Source: Desulfobacteraceae bacterium
GTDB lineage: Bacteria; Desulfobacterota; Desulfobacteria; Desulfobacterales; UBA11574
Direction of reading: 5' to 3'
Length of the DNA stretch: 7,659 bases
Assembly (NCBI GenBank): GCA_029857875.1
Contig: JAOUGB010000094.1
Location: 1 to 7,659, forward strand
A program made the position numbers and the translations under genes. The notes under the pieces are model-generated. The model did not search any database and was not told where the DNA came from. It was given only the letters and a program-made list of their open reading frames with translations. Shown in pieces: positions 1 through 5,609 of this stretch. Each line of letters opens with the position of its first letter. Within the stretch, counting starts at the first letter, position 1.

Positions 1-1
1 A

Positions 2-1630
2 AAACTTGGGCACAATGCAGTTGCCATGCAGATCCCCATCGGTCTCGAGGTGGATTTTGAGGGCGTTGTTGATCTTGTGACCATGAAAGCGATCTATTTT
101 GACGGACCCAATGGAGAAGACGTACGGATCGAAGAAATACCACAGAATCTTCTCGATGAAGCCATGAATCGGCGTGAAGAATTGATCGATGCGGCCTCGA
201 TGTTTTCAGATGAACTTACGGAAGCTGTTCTTGAAGAAAAGGAAATCACGGAAGATATAATTGTCTCAGCAGTGCGAATCGGCACGCTGACCCGCAAAAT
301 GACACCGGTCTTTATTGGATCTGCCTATAAAAACAAAGGCGTTCAACCGCTCCTTGATTCGGTTGTGAATTTTCTTCCTTGCCCGTCTGATGTGGAAAAT
401 ACGGCCTTAGACCTGGATAAGGACGAGACTCCTGTTATCCTTTCCAATGAAATGAATAAACCGGTGGTTGCCCTGGCTTTCAAACTCGAAGACGGACAAT
501 ATGGTCAATTAACCTACATCAGGGTATATCAGGGATCTCTTTCCAAAGGAGATGCCATTGTCAATGTGCGGAATGGGAAAAAAATCAAGGTTGGAAGGGT
601 TGTCCGTATGCACGCAGAACAAATGGAAGACATCGAAACCATCCCGGCAGGATATATCGGAGCCCTATTTGGAATCGAGTGTTCCTCCGGTGACACCTTT
701 GTTCATCCCGGCCTTAACCTGACGATGACGTCCATGTTTGTCCCTGAACCTGTCATCTCACTTGCAATTTTTCCCAAAGACAATAAATCCCAGATAAATA
801 TGTCCAAAGCCCTCAACAGGTTCAGCAAAGAAGACCCCACCTTTAGAACCTATGTTGACCATGAGACCAATGAAACGATTATCGAAGGGATGGGAGAACT
901 GCATCTCGATGTCTATGTAGAACGAATGCGACGCGAATATTCAACGGACGTTACCACCGGTCATCCACGGGTGGCGTATAGAGAAACCATCACTCGAAGG
1001 GCCGAATTTAATTATACCCATAAAAAGCAAACCGGAGGCGCCGGACAATATGGCCGAGTGGCCGGTTACATGGAACCCTTCCCTGATGAACATTTCGTCT
1101 TTGAAAATAACATCATCGGCGGCAAGATTCCAACCCAGTTTATCCCTTCATGTGAAAAGGGCTTTAAGCAATCCATGGTCAAAGGGCCAAAAATGGAATT
1201 TCCCATTACCGGCATTAAAGTGGTGATTAATGACGGGGCATCACATTCTGTCGATTCGTCTGAAATGGCATTCATCGCCGCAGCCCGGGGTGCTTTTCGT
1301 GAAGGTTATTTCAAGGCCTCACCGGCTATACTTGAACCGATCATGAAAGTTGCCGTTGAAACACCGGCGGAGTTCCAAGGTGCTGTCATGGGCCTATTGA
1401 ATCAACGGCGCGGGATCATTGTAGGGTCCCAGGACGAAGGTCCGTTTTGTGTTGTTGAAGCCAGGGTTCCCCTCGCAGAGATGTTCGGCTTTTCAACTGT
1501 TTTGAGATCGTCGACACAGGGTAAAGCCCAGTTTACCATGGAATTGGGCACTTACAAACAGGTGCCGCAATCCATTGCTGAAGAACTGGCCAAAAAGAGA
1601 GAACAAGAAAAAAAGAATCCTAAACCATAA
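2..1630 (+). CDS. fusA: Elongation factor G, spd/mitochondrial EFG1 type (5' end outside window)
   Basis: This is the C-terminal ~542 residues of the translational GTPase that drives tRNA-mRNA translocation on the ribosome. The frame is open to the left edge (KLGHNAV then MQIPIGLE, matching the conserved segment just after the G4 motif), so the ATG at 26 is internal. About 150 residues, including G1-G4, lie outside. Visible parts in order are: the rest of the G domain with the G5 GSA motif; domain II ([20 protein letters not shown], from about 455); domain III (from about 737, with [10 protein letters not shown]); domain IV (from about 959, RVAYRETI and [10 protein letters not shown]); and domain V (from about 1331). 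The functionally important domain IV tip histidine is kept ([10 protein letters not shown], codon 1244-1246). Segments such as [20 protein letters not shown] and [13 protein letters not shown] resemble mitochondrial EF-G1 and the bacterial spdEFG1 group, in which the sister paralogue spdEFG2 handles ribosome recycling. A lysine-rich tail ends the protein. The subtype comes from remembered family patterns, not an alignment. Confidence 0.95.
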   Translation, partial: KLGHNAVAMQIPIGLEVDFEGVVDLVTMKAIYFDGPNGEDVRIEEIPQNLLDEAMNRREELIDAASMFSDELTEAVLEEKEITEDIIVSAVRIGTLTRKMTPVFIGSAYKNKGVQPLLDSVVNFLPCPSDVENTALDLDKDETPVILSNEMNKPVVALAFKLEDGQYGQLTYIRVYQGSLSKGDAIVNVRNGKKIKVGRVVRMHAEQMEDIETIPAGYIGALFGIECSSGDTFVHPGLNLTMTSMFVPEPVISLAIFPKDNKSQINMSKALNRFSKEDPTFRTYVDHETNETIIEGMGELHLDVYVERMRREYSTDVTTGHPRVAYRETITRRAEFNYTHKKQTGGAGQYGRVAGYMEPFPDEHFVFENNIIGGKIPTQFIPSCEKGFKQSMVKGPKMEFPITGIKVVINDGASHSVDSSEMAFIAAARGAFREGYFKASPAILEPIMKVAVETPAEFQGAVMGLLNQRRGIIVGSQDEGPFCVVEARVPLAEMFGFSTVLRSSTQGKAQFTMELGTYKQVPQSIAEELAKKREQEKKNPKP

Positions 1631-1631
1631 A

Positions 1632-1635
1632 AGGA
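1632..1635 (+). promoter_or_regulatory. Shine-Dalgarno AGGA that decides the ATPase start
   Basis: AGGA lies 8 nt before the ATG at 1644 but only 2 nt before the in-frame ATG at 1638. The spacing favours 1644. The longer frame reaching back to 1575 would overlap the end of the EF-G gene and would begin with a basic stretch that is only the EF-G tail read in another frame. Confidence 0.6.
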
Positions 1636-1643
1636 AAATGATT

Positions 1644-2351
1644 ATGATAAAAAAGGAGTTGATCCTTCAGAATCCCTTGAGATTCCTGGAAAACGAAACC
1701 GGAGACATTCTCCTTGGAGGGGGCTTTGGGGCTGTGCTTGCACGAGCAGGCGTCGGCAAGACAGCAATTTTGGTTCAGCTTGCCCTTAACACAATTTTAA
1801 AAGGTAAAAATGTTCTTCATATCAGCCTGGATGATCCGGTTAAAAAACTTACGCTATGGTATAAAGAGGTCTTCAACCATCTTACGAAACAATACGAATC
1901 AATGGAAACGAATCCGATCTGGGAAGCCATTCTTCCCCATCGGTTTATCATGACGTTCAGAGTTGAAGGATTCAGCACTTCCAAACTCGAAGAAAGGTTG
2001 ACCGACCTAATAGAACAGAATATTTTTTCACCCCAAGTGATCATTATCGACGGTTTTAACTTTAAAGAAAATGTGAGAACATCTCTTTCTGATTTAAAGC
2101 GCCTTGCCAAAAAACATTCCTTATATGTATGGTTTAGTGTAAAGACCCATCGTCATGAAGAACCCGGTCCCGACGGTATGCCGGCTCAGATACTGGAAGT
2201 TGCCGATCTGTTTGACCTTGTCATCCACCTCCAACCTGAAGGCAAAGAAATCCATGTAAAAACACTAAAGGGCGCAACTGCCGATTCCGACCAGCGCACA
2301 TTGCTGCTGGACCCGGCGACAATGCTGGTAAAAGATAGCGAATCATTTTAA
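1644..2351 (+). CDS. Small RecA/KaiC-like P-loop ATPase, function unknown
   Basis: This is a 235-residue soluble protein with a RecA-superfamily nucleotide-binding core. It has a Walker A loop ARAGVGKT (residues 33-40, Ala in place of the usual first Gly) and a following helix ILVQLALNTILKG. The strand VLHISLDD (58-64) resembles the KaiC/RadA/DnaB second strand. A Walker B strand VIIIDGFNF (132-140) has D136. The strand VWFSVKTHR (162-170) sits where RecA-like proteins carry a sensor residue, and a C-terminal HVKTLKG (204-210) recalls the KaiC basic motif. There is no transmembrane segment, no zinc finger as in RadA, and no obvious second domain, so it is shorter than KaiC or DnaB. It starts 13 nt after the EF-G stop and is probably in the same transcript. 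No known function is recognised. ATP binding is well supported; hydrolysis and any DNA, ribosome or signalling role are guesses. Confidence 0.85.
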   Translation: MIKKELILQNPLRFLENETGDILLGGGFGAVLARAGVGKTAILVQLALNTILKGKNVLHISLDDPVKKLTLWYKEVFNHLTKQYESMETNPIWEAILPHRFIMTFRVEGFSTSKLEERLTDLIEQNIFSPQVIIIDGFNFKENVRTSLSDLKRLAKKHSLYVWFSVKTHRHEEPGPDGMPAQILEVADLFDLVIHLQPEGKEIHVKTLKGATADSDQRTLLLDPATMLVKDSESF

Positions 2352-2377
2352 AGACCGAATAAAATCGTTTCTCGATG

Positions 2378-3220
2378 TTATAGGCGAGCCAGAAACCCGT
2401 ATTTTTGATAAATTTGCTGGGCATCTGAAGATCTTATGAATTCGATAAACTTATCGGCATTCTCAGGATGCGACGCATGTTTTAATTTACAGATATAGTA
2501 ATTTATCCGGTTTCTTTGATCCAAGTCTTCACCGGGCTCAATAACATCAAATGAAAGGCCCGAAGCCTTTGCATGAATGGCTTCTGTTGCCCATACAGGT
2601 CCTACATCCACCGTCTTTTTTAAAATCCTGAGCGGTGTCTCTCTGTGATGAACCACCGTAAAAATGGTGGTCCCTTCGGCACGCTTTTTCTCCATAATCC
2701 GATGTACCAGTTCATCGCCGCCTGCCTGCCGGTACATATCAATAATATGAAAAGCAATATCTTCGTTGGCGGGGTCCGGCTGCGAAATACGAATTGAATC
2801 CCGGCCCAAGTCAGCAACAGATTTTATCCGGGCCGGGTTTCCTTTCTGAACCATCAGCGTTAGACGATTGTGAAGATAAAGGTAGTAATTTTCTTTAAGA
2901 ATATGTCCGGCTTCTTTAAGCGTCTCCATCGCCTTCTCGTTCACGGATGAATAAATATCGGCATGGACATCGATTTTTTCACCTCTAAAAAGCGCCCCTC
3001 CGGATAAAATCTGTTTGAGTTCGAGTCCCGGGGGAAGGGTTTCATAAAATATTTTCTCGATATCCGGATATTCTTTTTTAAAAGCTGAAACGATCTCTTT
3101 CATTACCATGAACTGATTTCCTGCCATAAAAAGTATCAGATCAGCAGAATCCGCAATTTCCAGGTTGTGAAGATCGTCTGCTCGATCAGCTGGAATAACG
3201 GGAAGATTTTTTTTATCCAT
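2378..3220 (-). CDS. ModA-like substrate-binding-fold protein without a signal peptide
   Basis: This 280-residue protein has a type II periplasmic-binding-protein fold. The first strand and helix are ADLILFMAGNQFMVMKEIV (residues 26-44). A middle segment, NRLTLMVQKGNPARIKSVAD (118-137), is typical of ModA/extracellular solute-binding proteins. The second lobe begins near ISQPDPANED (145-154), and the end is the usual HPENADKFIEFIRS then YQKYGF. The usual role would be binding an oxyanion or small solute for an ABC transporter. However, the N-terminus (MDKKNLPVIPADRADDLHNL) is charged, with no hydrophobic signal, lipobox or helix-turn-helix. An in-frame stop 9 nt upstream of the ATG (TGA, plus-strand 3230-3232) and a good ribosome binding site fix this start. 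It therefore looks cytoplasmic, perhaps a ligand sensor or a carrier. No permease or ATPase gene is adjacent. It converges on the ATPase gene with a 26-bp gap and no strong terminator. Confidence 0.85.
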   Translation of the reverse strand: MDKKNLPVIPADRADDLHNLEIADSADLILFMAGNQFMVMKEIVSAFKKEYPDIEKIFYETLPPGLELKQILSGGALFRGEKIDVHADIYSSVNEKAMETLKEAGHILKENYYLYLHNRLTLMVQKGNPARIKSVADLGRDSIRISQPDPANEDIAFHIIDMYRQAGGDELVHRIMEKKRAEGTTIFTVVHHRETPLRILKKTVDVGPVWATEAIHAKASGLSFDVIEPGEDLDQRNRINYYICKLKHASHPENADKFIEFIRSSDAQQIYQKYGFLARL

Positions 3221-3226
3221 AACACG

Positions 3227-3231
3227 ACCTC
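3227..3231 (-). promoter_or_regulatory. Ribosome binding site of the binding-protein gene
   Basis: On the minus strand GAGGT lies 6 nt before the ATG at 3220. It matters because it supports the signal-peptide-less start, together with the in-frame stop codon that overlaps it. Confidence 0.65.
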
Positions 3232-3276
3232 ATATATCTATCCCGGACAAGCCGGTTGTGGTGAAACGGAGATCCT

Positions 3277-3325
3277 GTCTTCATCAAAGCTAATGCCGGG
3301 GAGCAAATTGAAAATTGATGAAGAC
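3277..3325. repeat. 11-bp perfect inverted repeat, 27-nt loop
   Basis: GTCTTCATCAA at 3277-3287 is exactly reversed and complemented by TTGATGAAGAC at 3315-3325. It lies 57-105 nt upstream of the leftward binding-protein start. It could act as a two-half operator or as a hairpin in that gene's leader. There is no T-run after either arm, so it is not an intrinsic terminator. Confidence 0.6.
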
Positions 3326-3461
3326 GGCCCATCACCATATATTTTTAGAAAAGGCGATATGAACCATGACATCGCAGCGTGACCCAATATTTGAGGATTC
3401 GTGACATATTTGAAACCGTATAAGCATTTTTTCTCATTTGTTTTCACATATCAATATTTTT

Positions 3462-3490
3462 TTGACACTTAAGCCTGTTTGTTCTATAGT
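3462..3490 (+). promoter_or_regulatory. Near-consensus sigma-70 promoter
   Basis: A perfect -35 TTGACA (3462-3467) is followed after exactly 17 nt by TATAGT (3485-3490, five of six matches to TATAAT). Transcription should begin near 3497 and run right into the small cysteine-protein gene. This is the best promoter in the window. It would leave a 5' leader of about 140-170 nt. Confidence 0.7.
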
Positions 3491-3638
3491 TTTTTAATAA
3501 TATCCCAAGGTTCGCACCTGAATTTTAATGAAAGCCTATCGTTTTATTTGATCTCGTGTTTACGATGAATGAAGCGAGCCATATGTTTTCTGAAAGGCGA
3601 TATGCTTGTCATCAGATCTATTTTTCGAAAAGTGACTT

Positions 3639-3926
3639 GTGCAACAGGCCGTTAAACAGGGGGACGAGATAAAGAACCAAACGAAATATATCCTTTGTAC
3701 CAGAAGCAAAAGCCAGCATCGAAAAGCCATTGAGGTCTGCCACAAATGTCAACACCGTCAACGCTGTGATGATTACCGGCAATCTCAGCAATCCGACCGG
3801 CAACCTGAATTGATCCGTGCACTCAACACTTTAATGCTGCACTTTGACAAAAACAATATCCCCCATGAAGATCTTGGATATTTCAAAAAAGAACTCGAAG
3901 AATTGGCTGCACTTTTCAGACAATAA
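3639..3926 (+). CDS. Small cysteine-containing protein, possible metal-binding, start uncertain
   Basis: This frame encodes up to 95 residues from a GTG at 3639, the only conventional start after the in-frame stop at 3633-3635. The core is a basic segment with C20 followed by C34-x2-C37-x5-C43 (VCHKCQHRQRCDDY), with H35 and H39 nearby. This suggests a small zinc- or metal-binding knuckle. The C-terminal half (about 55-95) is predicted helical and ends in an acidic-hydrophobic helix (DLGYFKKELEELAALF). There is no signal peptide or membrane helix. The first ten residues look unlike protein, and the GTG lacks a good Shine-Dalgarno. A GGGGG run at 3659-3663 sits 5 nt before an in-frame ATA (3669), so the true protein may start there. 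The gene is probably transcribed from the promoter at 3462-3490. The family is not recognised. Similar small Cys-rich basic proteins occur in deltaproteobacteria, but no function is proposed. Confidence 0.6.
   Translation: MQQAVKQGDEIKNQTKYILCTRSKSQHRKAIEVCHKCQHRQRCDDYRQSQQSDRQPELIRALNTLMLHFDKNNIPHEDLGYFKKELEELAALFRQ
3659..3663 (+). promoter_or_regulatory. Purine-rich SD-like GGGGG before an in-frame ATA
   Basis: This run is followed by ACGAG and then ATA AAG AAC in the frame of the small Cys protein. The spacing of 5 nt is acceptable for initiation, but ATA is a very rare start codon, so it may be coincidental. Confidence 0.3.
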
Positions 3927-3952
3927 AACAAAACATAATAGCCTGGTTCTAT

Positions 3953-3967
3953 AAATCGAATCGATTT
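3953..3967. repeat. 15-bp palindrome AAATCGA-A-TCGATTT
   Basis: Two perfect 7-bp arms flank a single central base, directly before the purine-rich AAAGGAG at 3969-3975. The loop is too short for an RNA hairpin, so if functional it would be a protein-binding site. It could also be AT-rich coincidence. Confidence 0.35.
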
Positions 3968-3974
3968 CAAAGGA

Positions 3975-4173
3975 GCTTCAGGTATGATTAAATTTTTGTC
4001 TGGAAGCTGTTTGAGTGGATTAGGGATCGTTTTGAAAGAACCAAAAGTGATTTAAGCTTTATGGATGCCATTCCTGTTAAAGCAGAGACCTTTATTAATA
4101 GCCTGGATAGGTTCTTTCATTACGAGCCCTTATTCACGAGTTCTTTCAGCTAAAATTTAATTATACCTGAAGC
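3975..4173. mobile_element. 199-bp inverted-repeat element (MITE-like or structured RNA)
   Basis: The left arm 3975-3996 (starting GCTTCAGGTAT) matches the reverse complement of the right arm 4152-4173 at 21 of 22 positions; the only mismatch is at 3986. Inside is a second perfect inverted pair of 10 bp: TGAAAGAACC at 4033-4042 and GGTTCTTTCA at 4110-4119. A small central pair, TAAAG/CTTTA, lies at 4078-4082 and 4090-4094. The arms are nearly co-centred (about 4074, 4076 and 4086), so the whole unit can fold into one long hairpin. Length and terminal repeats fit a miniature inverted-repeat transposable element or an internally deleted insertion sequence. Against this, no target-site duplication is visible at the edges and there is no intact transposase. 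A structured RNA is the main alternative. Confidence 0.5.
3984..4153 (+). pseudogene. Short frameshifted open frame inside the inverted-repeat element
   Basis: AAAGGAG (3969-3975) lies 8 nt before ATG at 3984, which is ideal spacing. The ATG frame reads MIKFLSGSCL and stops after 20 codons. If one T is removed from the run of five T at 3993-3997, the reading continues as MIKFVWKLFEWIRDRFERT and on to the TAA at 4151-4153, giving about 55 residues. This second frame is open from 3992 and has protein-like composition (WKLFEWIRDRFE, then FINSLDRFFHYEPLF). No family is recognised. It may be the remnant of a transposase or host gene, a live mini-gene with a sequencing error in the homopolymer, or chance. 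The start and the stop each fall within an arm of the inverted repeat, so mobility and coding cannot be separated here. Confidence 0.35.
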
Positions 4174-4187
4174 GGGAATATTTTCAA
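4160..4187 (-). promoter_or_regulatory. Possible leftward promoter in the right arm of the element
   Basis: On the minus strand TTGAAA (plus-strand 4182-4187, five of six -35 matches) is followed after 16 nt by a perfect TATAAT (plus-strand 4160-4165). It would transcribe leftward through the element from about 4153, antisense to the short frame there. The equivalent base change in the left arm gives TATGAT, without a good -35. In AT-rich DNA such a match could be coincidental. Confidence 0.35.
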
Positions 4188-4199
4188 AAGACTAAAACC

Positions 4200-5609
4200 T
4201 TGAAAATCGCATTTATCCATTACCATCTCAAAACCGGCGGTGTCACTACCGTTTTAAGGCAACAGGTTGAATCTATATTAGACACGTGTGATCTGCTGGT
4301 CCTGTCAGGAGAGCCTCCAGAATCACCCTTTCCCTGCGATGTTGTCCACATCCCCGGACTCGGTTACGACATTTCTGGCCGAAATATGATGGAACCCGAA
4401 AGAGTAGCAACCGCCATCATTGAGGCAATTCACTTAAAATGGAATGACGGATGCGACCTTGTGCACATCCACAATCCAATACTTAAAAAAAACGCAAATT
4501 TTTTAAAAATTCTTAACGTGCTTAAAGAAAAAGGTCTCAAGCTCTTTCTGCAGATCCATGATTTTGCAGAAGATGGGCGTCCTATGTCCTACTTTGCTGA
4601 AGAAGAGTATATCGAGGACTGTCATTACGGTGTCATTAACTCGAGAGACTATAACATTTTGCTTGAAACAGGATTAAAAAAAGAGGGCCTGCACAAAATT
4701 TTCAACATCATAACACCCTTTCATTTCAACACGAAAGATGTAATCTTAAAAAATTATATTTTGTATCCGATTCGGGCTATCCGCAGAAAAAATATTGGAG
4801 AAGCCATTCTGCTGTCTTTGTTTTTCAAAAATGGGGCACCCCTTGTCATTACACTCCCACCCAACAGCCCGGCAGACATTATTAGCTACGAGGACTGGAA
4901 AACATTTGTAATTAAAAACGATCTGAATGTCATATTTGAAGCAGGCTTAACCCATGAATTTTCTAATCTTGTTTTATCCTCCGATTTTCTTATCACAACG
5001 AGCATTACCGAGGGGTTCGGTTTTTCTTTTCTTGAACCATGGACCGCTGAAAAATATCTCTGGGGAAGAAAACTTCCTGATATATGTCAAGACTTTGAAC
5101 AAAATTCAATTCGATTGAACCATCTTTATACACGGCTGGATGTTCCGATGGATTGGGTCGATAATGACATGTTGTTTTACACGTGGAAGTCCGGCATGCA
5201 AAAAGTCAGCGCAATGTTCGGAAAAACAATCGACGACATTTTCATTAAAACCGCTTATGAAAAAGCAACGGCGAATGATGTCATCGATTTTGGATTGCTG
5301 AACGAACCCTTTCAAAAAAAGATCATATCAACTGTTCTGTCCAGCAGCACGAATCGAAAAAAGCTGATACGTCTTAACCCTTTTCTTTCAAACCCGGGCA
5401 GCGTATCAAACAAAGATGAGCTGATTCAAAATAATATGGAAGCTGTCCTTTTCAATTACAACCGACCCAAATACAGAGAAAAACTGATAGACATCTACAC
5501 CAAGGTGGTCAGGGATAAAGTCTGCCAGAAAATAGATAAAAAAATTCTTGTTTCAGAATTTTTAAGATTAAACAAATTCAGCTTGCTCAAATGGTGCGAT
5601 AATGCATGA
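4200..5609 (+). CDS. GT-B fold glycosyltransferase (GT4-like)
   Basis: This 469-residue protein has the pattern of retaining GT4 enzymes, which move a sugar from a nucleotide-sugar donor. The N-terminus MKIAFIHYHLKTGGVTTVLR has the usual first strand and a GG acceptor-side loop (residues 13-14). CDLVHIHNP (85-93) and LQIHDF (117-122) are typical N-lobe strands. YPIRAIRRKNIGEAILL (189-205) matches the basic donor-phosphate region. TSITEGFGFSFLEPW (267-281) carries the EX7E signature with E271 and E279. An unusual conserved-looking block, LWGRKLPDICQDFE (287-300), follows, then a ~150-residue, largely helical C-terminal extension. No membrane helix is seen, so it is cytoplasmic. The start is TTG at 4200. 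It has no clear Shine-Dalgarno, but the family-like N-terminus begins exactly there and no ATG or GTG lies between it and the in-frame stop at 4158-4160. It overlaps the HAD hydrolase gene by 8 nt. Donor and acceptor are not determinable from the sequence. Confidence 0.88.
   Translation: MKIAFIHYHLKTGGVTTVLRQQVESILDTCDLLVLSGEPPESPFPCDVVHIPGLGYDISGRNMMEPERVATAIIEAIHLKWNDGCDLVHIHNPILKKNANFLKILNVLKEKGLKLFLQIHDFAEDGRPMSYFAEEEYIEDCHYGVINSRDYNILLETGLKKEGLHKIFNIITPFHFNTKDVILKNYILYPIRAIRRKNIGEAILLSLFFKNGAPLVITLPPNSPADIISYEDWKTFVIKNDLNVIFEAGLTHEFSNLVLSSDFLITTSITEGFGFSFLEPWTAEKYLWGRKLPDICQDFEQNSIRLNHLYTRLDVPMDWVDNDMLFYTWKSGMQKVSAMFGKTIDDIFIKTAYEKATANDVIDFGLLNEPFQKKIISTVLSSSTNRKKLIRLNPFLSNPGSVSNKDELIQNNMEAVLFNYNRPKYREKLIDIYTKVVRDKVCQKIDKKILVSEFLRLNKFSLLKWCDNA

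Larger units (their letters stand above)
3221..3638. other. Divergent intergenic region, 418 bp
   Basis: This gap separates the leftward binding-protein gene from the rightward small-protein gene. It contains the inverted repeat at 3277-3325, a strong rightward promoter at 3462-3490, and a leader of about 140 nt. The leader holds two tiny frames: 3528-3551 (7 codons) and 3565-3672 (35 codons), neither with a Shine-Dalgarno. A leftward 69-codon frame (3447 to 3238, GTG start) and a rightward 71-codon frame (3167-3382) also cross it, but neither has a ribosome binding site or a recognisable protein pattern. No convincing promoter for the leftward gene was found. Confidence 0.6.

Noticed and set aside
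1575..1643. Longer start for the ATPase gene, overlapping EF-G
   Set aside because: The added residues are only the EF-G lysine-rich tail in another frame, with no ribosome binding site. AGGA is spaced correctly for the ATG at 1644.
2364..2376. Hairpin ATCG-N5-CGAT between the convergent ATPase and binding-protein genes as a terminator
   Set aside because: The stem is only 4 bp. The leftward T-stretch is short and interrupted.
3238..3447. 69-codon leftward frame upstream of the binding-protein gene
   Set aside because: It has a GTG start with no Shine-Dalgarno, no recognisable motif, and it crosses the inverted repeat. It is more likely chance.
3969..4181. Target-site duplication flanking the inverted-repeat element
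   Set aside because: TTTCAAA occurs on both sides (3965-3971 and 4182-4188), but the copies sit 3 and 8 nt from the arms and do not abut them, so this is not a clean duplication.
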